A DNA stretch of 21,132 nucleotides, taken from CAYNEO01 sp964396245. GTDB lineage: Bacteria > Zixibacteria > MSB-5A5 > GN15 > FEB-12. The first letter of the stretch is position 1, and the number at the start of each line of letters is the position of its first letter. Below are positions 16,058 to 21,132 of this stretch, one piece after another. The notes below the pieces were generated by a model. The model worked only from the letters and a program-made list of their open reading frames with translations. It was not told the DNA's origin and made no database searches. Where the stretch lies: NCBI GenBank assembly GCA_964396245.1, contig CAYNEO010000061.1, forward strand, positions 1-21,132, written 5' to 3'. The translations under genes were made by a program, and so were the position numbers.

Positions 16058-16789
16058 ATGCCTTTATTTTCAGTAAATCTCGATCAAGTAGCTGCGTTGC
16101 GCGAAGTCCGCAAGCTTCGTGAACCGGACCCGGCCCAGGCTGCGGTACTGGCCGAGCTTGCCGGCGCCGACGGTATCGTCGTCCAGCTTCGCCGCGACCG
16201 CAAGTATATCCGTGAACGCGACTTGTATATCCTCCGCGAGGTCGTCAAAACCCGGCTGACCGTGGAGATGGCGCCCGCCGACACCCTGGTCGAAAAGGCG
16301 CTCGAAGTCAAACCGTGGATGGTCACACTCGTTGCCGACCAGCCCGACAGCGATACCCCCGTGGCCGGCATCGATTTCAACAACGCCGCTATAGACTTTG
16401 GTGATATCGTCACCCGGCTCAAAGGTGTCGGCACCAATGTCTGCTTTTTCATCGAACCGGATACCGATTCCGTCAAGGGTGCCGCGCGATCCGGGGCTGC
16501 CGCCGTCCTGCTCAATTGCGGTGTGTTCACGCGGGCGAGGACCCTCGAAGATGCCCAGGAAGGCCTCGACATGATCGACCGCGCCGCACAGGCCGCCGTC
16601 AAAGCCGATCTCGCCGTCAACGCCGGGCGCGGAATCAGTTACCGCAACGTGCAGCCGCTTCTCGAACTCGGCCTCATCGAAGAATTTGTCGTCGGTCACG
16701 CCATCGCCGCGCAGGCGATGCTTATCGGATATCCACAGGCTGTCAAAGAATTTCGCGAGTTGCTCCAGGCCCCGATTCCACCGAGCTGA
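16058..16789 (+). CDS. PdxJ-family TIM-barrel protein lacking the catalytic histidines
   Basis: Canonical PdxJ makes pyridoxine 5'-phosphate from deoxyxylulose phosphate and aminoacetone phosphate. The 243-residue product aligns along its whole length: VNLDQVAALR, PDPAQAA, AGADGIVVQLRRDRKYI, TVEMAP, VNAGRGISYRNV and VVGHAI. Compared from memory with E. coli PdxJ, H12 is Q10, catalytic H45 is Q43, H52 is Y50 and catalytic H193 is R191. N7, D9, R18, R45, the catalytic Glu (E70) and G213-H214 remain. The normal reaction therefore looks unlikely, and this may be a paralog with another substrate or a non-enzymatic role. The ATG has GGGAAG a few bases upstream. It precedes the rluD-family gene by only a few bases. 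Confidence 0.8.
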   Translation: MPLFSVNLDQVAALREVRKLREPDPAQAAVLAELAGADGIVVQLRRDRKYIRERDLYILREVVKTRLTVEMAPADTLVEKALEVKPWMVTLVADQPDSDTPVAGIDFNNAAIDFGDIVTRLKGVGTNVCFFIEPDTDSVKGAARSGAAAVLLNCGVFTRARTLEDAQEGLDMIDRAAQAAVKADLAVNAGRGISYRNVQPLLELGLIEEFVVGHAIAAQAMLIGYPQAVKEFRELLQAPIPPS

Positions 16790-16797
16790 TTCTACTG

Positions 16798-17793
16798 TTG
16801 AACGAATCGACACCGCATACGGACAGAGTCGTCGAACTCCGCACACCGGAGGGAATGGCTCCCGAACGAATCGACCGCTATCTCGGTTCGCATCCGGACG
16901 TGCGGCTGTCGAGGACACGAATTCAGAAGCTCATCACCGATGGCCTCGTCACGGTCGATGATGAGACCACAACGACCAAATACGTCCTCAAAGGCGGTGA
17001 ACACATCTGTATTACCGTCCCTGCCGCCGCTCCCAGCGAGCTTACCGGCGAGGATATCCCGCTTGAGATTGTCTACCAGGACGAGTATCTGGCCGTGGTC
17101 AACAAGCCGGCCGGCATGGTCACCCATCCCGGCGCGGGCAACCGCTCCGGGACTCTTGTCAATGCCTTGATCCACCATCTTGGAAGACTCCCGCTGATGG
17201 GGGAGACCGACCGTCCCGGCATTGTCCACCGGCTCGATAAGAACACCACCGGCCTGCTGGTTGTAGCCAAAACGGAAGAATCTTTCAAAGCCCTCCAGGA
17301 AGCGATATTCGAGCGCAAAGTCCACCGAACTTATATAGTCCTCGTATGCGGCCACATGCTGGAGGACAGGGCGACTATCGATCTTCCTATCGGCCGTTCA
17401 ACCCGAGACCGCAAAAAAATGTCCGTGGCCTATCAGACCGGGAAGGAAGCCAAAACCGGCTACAAGCTCACCGAGCGCTTCCGGTCCTATGACCTGCTCG
17501 AGGCCAGTCTATTCACCGGCCGCACGCACCAGATTCGCGTTCATTTTTCCCATCTCGGCCACCCGGTTTTTGGCGACCAGGAATATGGCGGCCGGGAAAA
17601 GTGGCTCCGGGGGCTGTTCGGGCCCGAACGACCCCTTGCAAGAAAAATGTTGCGTACCCTGCATCGACAGGCATTACATGCCCATAGGCTCGAGTTCGAA
17701 CACCCGGTCACCGGCGAGAAGCTCAGGTTCGAGGCTGATTTACCGGGTGACTTTCAGAAGATATTGCGTATCTTGCGCTCAGAAGGCAGATAA
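16798..17793 (+). CDS. rluD: RluA/RluD-family 23S rRNA pseudouridine synthase
   Basis: The 331-residue protein has an S4 RNA-binding domain (about residues 8-75, PERIDRYLGSHP ... LSRTRIQKLITDGLVTVDD) and a pseudouridine synthase domain with catalytic D147 in HRLDKNTTGL. VNKPAGMVTHPGAG, GRTHQIRVHF and the C-terminal LHRQALHAHRLEFEHP also match. The closest recalled relative is E. coli RluD, which acts on helix 69 of 23S rRNA; RluC or RluA specificity is not excluded. TTG 16798 is the best start, because the S4 domain begins about ten codons later and no ATG precedes it. The frame is open upstream, but that part lies in pdxJ and reads as arginine-rich shadow sequence. The start lies 8 bases after the pdxJ-like stop. 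Confidence 0.88.
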   Translation: MNESTPHTDRVVELRTPEGMAPERIDRYLGSHPDVRLSRTRIQKLITDGLVTVDDETTTTKYVLKGGEHICITVPAAAPSELTGEDIPLEIVYQDEYLAVVNKPAGMVTHPGAGNRSGTLVNALIHHLGRLPLMGETDRPGIVHRLDKNTTGLLVVAKTEESFKALQEAIFERKVHRTYIVLVCGHMLEDRATIDLPIGRSTRDRKKMSVAYQTGKEAKTGYKLTERFRSYDLLEASLFTGRTHQIRVHFSHLGHPVFGDQEYGGREKWLRGLFGPERPLARKMLRTLHRQALHAHRLEFEHPVTGEKLRFEADLPGDFQKILRILRSEGR

Positions 17794-17797
17794 CACA

Positions 17798-17833
17798 GGC
17801 GGCAGGTCTCTCCGCGAAGGCGGGGAGCACGCC
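17798..17833 (+). repeat. Composite hairpin between rluD and the carbonic-anhydrase-like gene
   Basis: CTCTCCGC (17808-17815) pairs with GCGGGGAG (17820-17827) around a GAAG loop, eight pairs with one G-U. An outer GGCG/CGCC stem (17798-17801, 17830-17833) can extend it. No T-tract follows, so it is not a standard terminator. The string GGCAGGTCT at its left side (17801-17809) recurs in the hairpin at 18683-18691, suggesting a dispersed element. Confidence 0.45.
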
Positions 17834-17849
17834 AGAGGGAGATAGTGCG

Positions 17850-18254
17850 ATGGCAGACGGAACCTTTGGAACAGCCATAAACTGCATGGATGGCCGCACG
17901 CAGCAGCCGGTGTCGGATTGGATGAAAGCCACTTTCGGAGTCGATTACGTGGATACGATCACCGAACCCGGGGCCGACCGCGCCCTGAGCTCCGGCACCG
18001 ACGAAGAAATCGAGTCGATCAAACGCCGTGTCCTGATCTCGGTCCAGCACCACGGCTCGCAGCAGGTCGCCATTGTCAGCCACTATGACTGCGCCGGCAA
18101 CCCCGCCCCCGATGAAATCAAGCTGGCCATGAACAAGAAAGCTGTCGAGGTTGTCCGCTCCTGGAGTCTCCCGGTCCGAATTGTCGGCCTGTGGATCAAC
18201 GACAAATGGGAAGTCGAGGTCATCTCCGACACTGAATCCCCCGACGAATCCTGA
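17850..18254 (+). CDS. Small beta-carbonic-anhydrase-like protein
   Basis: The 134-residue product has the ligand pattern of beta-class carbonic anhydrases: C12-x-D14-x-R16 (CMDGR) and H78-x2-C81 (SHYDC), matching the Zn-binding Cys-His-Cys set with its Asp-Arg dyad. It is much shorter than normal beta enzymes (about 200 residues), lacking their N-terminal helices and C-terminal region, and fits the small putative carbonic anhydrase family (Pfam Pro_CA_2, from memory). CO2 hydration is plausible but unproven; the family could have another role. GGGAG lies about 10 bases before the ATG. It is the last gene before the repeat region and the assembly gap. Confidence 0.75.
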   Translation: MADGTFGTAINCMDGRTQQPVSDWMKATFGVDYVDTITEPGADRALSSGTDEEIESIKRRVLISVQHHGSQQVAIVSHYDCAGNPAPDEIKLAMNKKAVEVVRSWSLPVRIVGLWINDKWEVEVISDTESPDES

Positions 18255-18266
18255 CCAAGGCTTTTA

Positions 18267-18366
18267 NNNNNNNNNNNNNNNNNNNNNNNNNNNNNNNNNN
18301 NNNNNNNNNNNNNNNNNNNNNNNNNNNNNNNNNNNNNNNNNNNNNNNNNNNNNNNNNNNNNNNNNN
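18267..18366. other. Assembly gap of 100 N
   Basis: Exactly 100 N, the conventional length for a scaffold gap of unknown size. The right edge falls at the beginning of a 45-bp tandem repeat unit, so the break was probably caused by the repeat array, and the true number of repeat copies is unknown. Confidence 0.98.
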
Positions 18367-18473
18367 CCCACCCTGTGGGTGGGGATCCTCCAATGACCGT
18401 ACCTTCGGTGCCCCACCCTCCGGGTGGGAATCCTCCAATGATCGCAGCCCCGGTGCCCCACCCTGTGGGTGGG
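18367..18473 (+). repeat. 45-bp tandem repeat with embedded palindrome (at least 2.4 copies)
   Basis: Units begin at 18367, 18412 and 18457, a period of 45 bases. Each starts with a 7-bp palindrome, CCCACCC-(TGT or TCC)-GGGTGGG. In the first two units this is followed by ATCCTCCAATGA and a variable part ending GGTGC. The third unit stops after its palindrome. The left end is cut by the N gap. Further single copies occur at 20798 and, more diverged, at 21014. Confidence 0.85.
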
Positions 18474-18525
18474 ATATTCTATACCCCTAACTTGAATATC
18501 ACCAACAGACGCTCAAGCGGCTGTC

Positions 18526-18545
18526 ATTCCAGCGCCCGCTGGAAT
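18526..18545. repeat. 9-bp perfect palindrome, ATTCCAGCG type
   Basis: ATTCCAGCG (18526-18534) and CGCTGGAAT (18537-18545) form a perfect stem with a 2-base loop, preceded by GTC and followed by CCAGTATG. Sequences of the form GTCATTCCAGC...GCTGGAATCCAG are familiar from intergenic repeats in many bacteria, so this is probably one copy of a dispersed element. Confidence 0.6.
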
Positions 18546-18555
18546 CCAGTATGCC

Positions 18556-18583
18556 TGTCGGGACCGCAAGGGTCCCGACCTAC
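18556..18583 (-). repeat. 28-base hairpin element, copy 1 (minus orientation)
   Basis: GTCGGGACC (18557-18565) and GGTCCCGAC (18571-18579) form a perfect 9-bp stem with a 5-base loop. Read on the minus strand the element starts GTAGGTC and ends GACA, and has the same 28-base frame as copy 2 at 18616-18643. Confidence 0.7.
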
Positions 18584-18615
18584 TGAACGATTGTCTCAAA
18601 GCGTCCACCGGATTC

Positions 18616-18643
18616 GTAGGTCAGGATGCCTGCCATCCTGACA
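18616..18643 (+). repeat. 28-base hairpin element, copy 2 (plus orientation)
   Basis: The element starts GTAGGTC; GTCAGGATG (18620-18628) pairs perfectly with CATCCTGAC (18634-18642) around CCTGC. It is 21/28 identical to copy 1 read in reverse; six of the seven differences form three compensated base pairs and the seventh is in the loop. Confidence 0.7.
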
Positions 18644-18677
18644 TTTCTCGTTTAGTGACCCAGCCTTACTGCTCCCC

Positions 18678-18721
18678 GTTGCGGCAGGTCTTGCTCGCCT
18701 CAGCGAGCAGGCTGCCGCAAC
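18678..18721. repeat. Long composite hairpin just past the peptidase stop
   Basis: GTTGCGGCAG (18678-18687) pairs with CTGCCGCAAC (18712-18721), ten perfect pairs. Inside, TGCTCGC (18692-18698) pairs with GCGAGCA (18703-18709) around CTCA, with a small internal loop (GTCT against GG). It lies 10 bases beyond the stop of the minus-strand peptidase gene and may end or protect its mRNA, although no T-tract follows on either strand. It shares GGCAGGTCT with the hairpin at 17798-17833. Confidence 0.6.
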
Positions 18722-18730
18722 AATCGTCCA

Positions 18731-20629
18731 CTAAATCTTCTTCGTCAGCAACTGCTTGGTCAAAAACTCTTCCATGGCTCGATAAAAATCGAACTTATTC
18801 TCTTCATTGGCAAAACCATGCCCCTCGTTGTCCTTGACCATGTAAACGACCTCGATACCCTTCTTCTTGAGGGCGTCAACAATCTGATTTGACTCGTTGA
18901 TATTCACCCTCGGGTCATTCGCGCCCTGTGCGACCAAGACCGGTACCTTGATATTGTCGACGTGGTACACGGGCGATGCTGCCGCAAAGAGAGCGCTGTC
19001 TTCGGCCGGGTTGCCGACCATCTCGTAGAACATATTTCGGAACGGCTCCCAGTAGGGCGGTATCGAATTCATGAACGTAAACAGGTTGGAAACGCCGACA
19101 TAATCAACTCCGCAGCAGTAGAGGTCCGGCGTAAAAGCCAACCCCGCCAGGGTCGCATACCCGCCGTAGCTTCCGCCGTAAATCGCGATGCGCTTCGGGT
19201 CGGCTATCCCCTGGTCGATAAGCCAGTTGACGCCGTCGGTGATATCGTCCTGCATCGTCTTGCCCCATTGTTTGAACGACGACTGCCAGAACTTCTTGCC
19301 GTAACCCGTGGAGCCCCGGAAATTCATCTGGAACACCGCAAAACCGCGATTGGCCAGGAACTGTACTTCGCCGTTGAATCCCCATGAATCTCGGGCCCAG
19401 GGCCCGCCGTGCGGATTTACAACCACCGGCAGGTTTTTCGGCTCGACACCGACCGGTACGGTCAGGTACCCGTGAATGGTCATACCGTCACGCGTCGTAT
19501 ACGTGACCGCCTTCATCTCCGCCAGCTGGTCCATCGGCAACCACGGATTCCTATCGGCCAGCTTGGTGATATCGCCGGTCTTCGTGTTGAAAAGATAATA
19601 GGCGCCGGTGCTGCGGTCGTTCATGGTACGCGCGATGAAAATATCCTCGTCACGATTGCTGAATGTCAGGTACGTATCGAACTCCGGAAACTTCTCGTCC
19701 AGCATCTTGTAGTACTTCTCCGCCACTGAATCGAGAAGTACCCTCTGGTACTTCCAGTCCGTATAGCCGATCGAGGTAAGCACCTTCCGCGCGCGTGAGT
19801 ATGACAGCTCGGCCACGTCGACTTCCGGGTGCTCGTACAGCACTTCCAGCTCCTTCTTGTTGGCCAGATCGTACTTTACCAGCGCCTGGCGGTCCCGCCC
19901 CAGGTCGGAACTGGCATAAATGTATTTGTTGTCAAACGTGAAGAACAGCGGGGAAAACGAATCCTTGAAACCGATCGTCATGATCTCCTTGAATGCTCCG
20001 TCACCGCCGTCCCGATACAGATAGGTATGGTTAACGCCGTCGGTCTGAATCGCGATCCTGACATTGTAATCGTGATCCGTTACCCATCCGGTGATGTTGC
20101 CGGGATTCTTTGCCACCATCGTCATTTCGCCGGTGACCGTGTTCAATCGATAGACATCGAACACCTGTGGATTCTCTTTGTTGAGCGACACGAGAATGTC
20201 GGTGTCATGATCCGGCATGTCATCGACGATATTGGCCCTGACACCCTCGAAGGGCGTCAGGTCGGTCAGGTTGCCGCCGTCCGGGTCAACTCCGAAAATG
20301 TGGTAGTTCTCGTCGCCGCCGAAGTCGCGGCTGAACAGGATGCGGTTGGGACCCTTCCAGAAGTAGGACCAGATATCACGGTCGGTGACCGAGGTAATCC
20401 TCGTCGCCTCGTCCGAGCCAATCGGCCGGACGTAGATATTCATGCGGTGCTCGTACGGCTGGGTGAACGATACATACTTGCCGTCGGGTGAAATCTGGAA
20501 ATAGGCCTGCTGTGGATTCTTGAAAAAATCCTCGAGCGGGATCAGATCAGCCCCGAAAGCGCCGCCCGCAAACAGGCACAGTAGTGCGGTCACGAGCAGA
20601 ATGCGGACATTGACTGATGTTACGCGCAT
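18731..20629 (-). CDS. Secreted S9-family prolyl oligopeptidase
   Basis: The 632-residue protein has a signal peptide (MRVTSVNVRILLVTALLCLF, cleavage near AFG/AD). An N-terminal beta-propeller-like domain (about residues 30-370) contains repeated ISPDGKYV-type blades. The C-terminal alpha/beta hydrolase has nucleophile S487 (GGSYGG), D572 (GANDPR) and H604 (NEGHGF), and NPHGGPW marks the oxyanion region. This is the S9C-type dipeptidyl aminopeptidase/acylaminoacyl peptidase architecture, which cuts short peptides outside the cytoplasm. The ATG at 20629 is set by GGAGG eight bases upstream on the minus strand; a longer frame from 20746 would start upstream of the likely promoter and hide the signal peptide. 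The gene is flanked by hairpin repeats on both sides and faces the preceding genes. Confidence 0.95.
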   Translation of the reverse strand: MRVTSVNVRILLVTALLCLFAGGAFGADLIPLEDFFKNPQQAYFQISPDGKYVSFTQPYEHRMNIYVRPIGSDEATRITSVTDRDIWSYFWKGPNRILFSRDFGGDENYHIFGVDPDGGNLTDLTPFEGVRANIVDDMPDHDTDILVSLNKENPQVFDVYRLNTVTGEMTMVAKNPGNITGWVTDHDYNVRIAIQTDGVNHTYLYRDGGDGAFKEIMTIGFKDSFSPLFFTFDNKYIYASSDLGRDRQALVKYDLANKKELEVLYEHPEVDVAELSYSRARKVLTSIGYTDWKYQRVLLDSVAEKYYKMLDEKFPEFDTYLTFSNRDEDIFIARTMNDRSTGAYYLFNTKTGDITKLADRNPWLPMDQLAEMKAVTYTTRDGMTIHGYLTVPVGVEPKNLPVVVNPHGGPWARDSWGFNGEVQFLANRGFAVFQMNFRGSTGYGKKFWQSSFKQWGKTMQDDITDGVNWLIDQGIADPKRIAIYGGSYGGYATLAGLAFTPDLYCCGVDYVGVSNLFTFMNSIPPYWEPFRNMFYEMVGNPAEDSALFAAASPVYHVDNIKVPVLVAQGANDPRVNINESNQIVDALKKKGIEVVYMVKDNEGHGFANEENKFDFYRAMEEFLTKQLLTKKI

Positions 20630-20726
20630 AGAGTTCGCCTCCAGTAAAATGTTGTGAAACTCGTATTTTGGACGTGTGTGCCGGATTCGTACAAATGCGA
20701 TATCAAAGAAAGACAATTCTATCCAC

Positions 20727-20756
20727 AAAATACTGCTCCCGCACACCCGCCGTCAA
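20727..20756 (-). promoter_or_regulatory. Candidate promoter for the S9 peptidase gene
   Basis: On the minus strand TTGACG (20756-20751) and TATTTT (20732-20727) are 18 bases apart, giving a leader of about 90 bases before the ATG at 20629. The -10 is imperfect. Confidence 0.35.
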
Positions 20757-20797
20757 GCCGCAAGTTGACTTATTTTCCCCCGCTGCTATCCCGGTGT

Positions 20798-20819
20798 CCC
20801 ACCCTCCGGGTGGGGATCC
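20798..20819 (+). repeat. Dispersed copy of the CCCACCC palindrome
   Basis: CCCACCC-TCC-GGGTGGG at 20798-20814 is followed by GATCC, identical to the core of the repeat units at 18367-18473 and preceded by the same GGTG. It is a single copy, upstream of the peptidase promoter. The rest of the 276-base gap 20630-20905 holds only the candidate promoters listed. Confidence 0.75.
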
Positions 20820-20850
20820 ACACATCGATCGCCTTTCTGCCGTTCAAAGC

Positions 20851-20879
20851 TTGTTTGCTAAACACTCAACTGTTATATT
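20851..20879 (+). promoter_or_regulatory. Candidate promoter for the gene at the right edge
   Basis: TTGTTT (20851-20856) and TATATT (20874-20879) are 17 bases apart. A start near 20886 would give a short leader containing AAGAGGGG and then ATG at 20906. Confidence 0.45.
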
Positions 20880-20905
20880 ACGTCGAATCTAAGAGGGGAT
20901 GAACG

Positions 20906-21132
20906 ATGTACGGGGAAAACAACTTCAGATGGTATCCAGGCTTCAGCCGTGTGTTCTTTTCGTTTTTGAAACAGACGCGTATGAGTCTTAATTCAGTGCA
21001 TTATCGTAAGGATCCCACCGCAAGCGGTGGGCCACCCGGCGATACAATATGGACGATGAGATCGCTCATACTCCTCCTTGCAATTTCGTCATATGCTACC
21101 GTAGGTTGGATGTGTGTACCGTTCTGTTTAGA
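20906..21132 (+). CDS. Possible gene start, unknown function, cut by the window end
   Basis: A frame from ATG 20906 stays open for 75 codons to the window edge. It is preceded by AGAGGGG seven bases upstream and a candidate promoter at 20851-20879, which together make a believable gene start. No family is recognised. Two oddities weaken it: the frame reads through a perfect repeat palindrome (21014-21031, giving DPTASGGPP), and an in-frame ATG at 21056 opens a signal-peptide-like run (MRSLILLLAISSYATVG), which could be the true start of a secreted protein. If so, 20906-21055 is leader DNA. Composition is less GC-rich than the neighbouring genes. Confidence 0.4.
   Translation, partial: MYGENNFRWYPGFSRVFFSFLKQTRMSLNSVHYRKDPTASGGPPGDTIWTMRSLILLLAISSYATVGWMCVPFCL
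21014..21031 (-). repeat. 8-bp perfect palindrome, diverged inverted copy of the CCCACCC element
   Basis: CCCACCGC and GCGGTGGG flank a 2-base loop. On the minus strand it is followed by ATCC and preceded by GGTGG, matching the GGTG...CCCACC...GGTGGG...ATCC frame of the copies at 18367-18473 and 20798, with the inner stem changed but still paired. Confidence 0.55.

Larger units (their letters stand above)
18255..18730. other. Gene-free, repeat-rich intergenic region
   Basis: This 476-base stretch between two convergent genes holds a 100-N gap, a 45-bp tandem repeat with palindromes, an ATTCCAGCG palindrome, two related 9-bp hairpins in opposite orientation and a long composite hairpin by the peptidase stop. 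I see no coding frame that looks real here. Confidence 0.8.

Noticed and set aside
16516..16797. Upstream extension of the rluD frame
   Set aside because: It lies entirely within the pdxJ-like gene and reads as arginine/proline-rich out-of-frame sequence; the S4 domain starts only after 16798.
18367..18473. CRISPR array
   Set aside because: The 45-bp units are tandem, and the parts between palindromes are similar to each other instead of being unique spacers; no cas genes are present.
18375..18641. Open frame through the hairpin region
   Set aside because: It is made of repeat sequence with no protein-like character and no ribosome site.
18474..18730. Insertion sequence remnant
   Set aside because: Several inverted repeats are present, but there is no transposase fragment and no target duplication around the region.
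20899..20991. 30-codon frame starting at the first ATG after AAGAGGGG
   Set aside because: The Shine-Dalgarno touches this ATG, the frame is short and shows no features; ATG 20906 is better spaced.

Overview
The window reads as a contig from an uncultured, Gram-negative (diderm) bacterium. It has a type IV pilin-like gene, several genes with Sec signal peptides, an FtsEX/EnvC-type cell-division module, and GC-rich codon use. A run of exactly 100 N (18267-18366) points to a scaffolded metagenome assembly. The overall style resembles FCB-related candidate phyla such as Zixibacteria, but this is an impression from sequence style and not a placement.

Layout. (1) 1-1861: a pilin-like gene on the minus strand, with the edge of a possible membrane-protein gene behind it, divergent from a six-segment membrane protein of unknown function. 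(2) 1907-4601, plus strand: pantothenate/CoA precursor genes panC and panD with a Nudix hydrolase between them, then a stand-alone GlmU-type uridylyltransferase domain. (3) 4749-7506: a small exported protein, a LytR_C-domain membrane protein, rsfS and rho. (4) 7718-16009: a tightly packed run, ftsE-like, ftsX, envC-like, holB (delta prime), ricT, metG, tatD and rsmA. The holB-ricT-metG-tatD-rsmA part follows the gene order known around B. subtilis holB-yaaT...metS-yabD...ksgA. (5) 16058-18254: a pdxJ-family gene, an rluD-family pseudouridine synthase and a small beta-carbonic-anhydrase-like protein. (6) 18255-18730: a repeat-rich intergenic region containing the gap. (7) 18731-20629, minus strand: a secreted S9-family prolyl oligopeptidase. 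(8) 20630-21132: more repeat copies and a gene start that runs off the window.

Most of the window is housekeeping, but three things stand out. The PdxJ-family protein keeps the fold signatures and one catalytic Glu, yet has replaced both catalytic histidines and two substrate-binding histidines. The FtsE-like ATPase keeps Walker A, Walker B and the D-loop but has lost the Q-loop Gln, the LSGGQ signature and the H-loop His; its neighbours are a normal-looking FtsX and an EnvC-like LytM protein that also lacks all its metal ligands. The non-coding DNA around the peptidase gene holds at least two families of short hairpin repeats, and one pair differs by compensatory base-pair changes in its stem.

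Non-ATG starts are common: about seven of twenty genes appear to begin with TTG or GTG, several decided by overlap or Shine-Dalgarno placement. No rRNA, tRNA, CRISPR array or transposase was seen.
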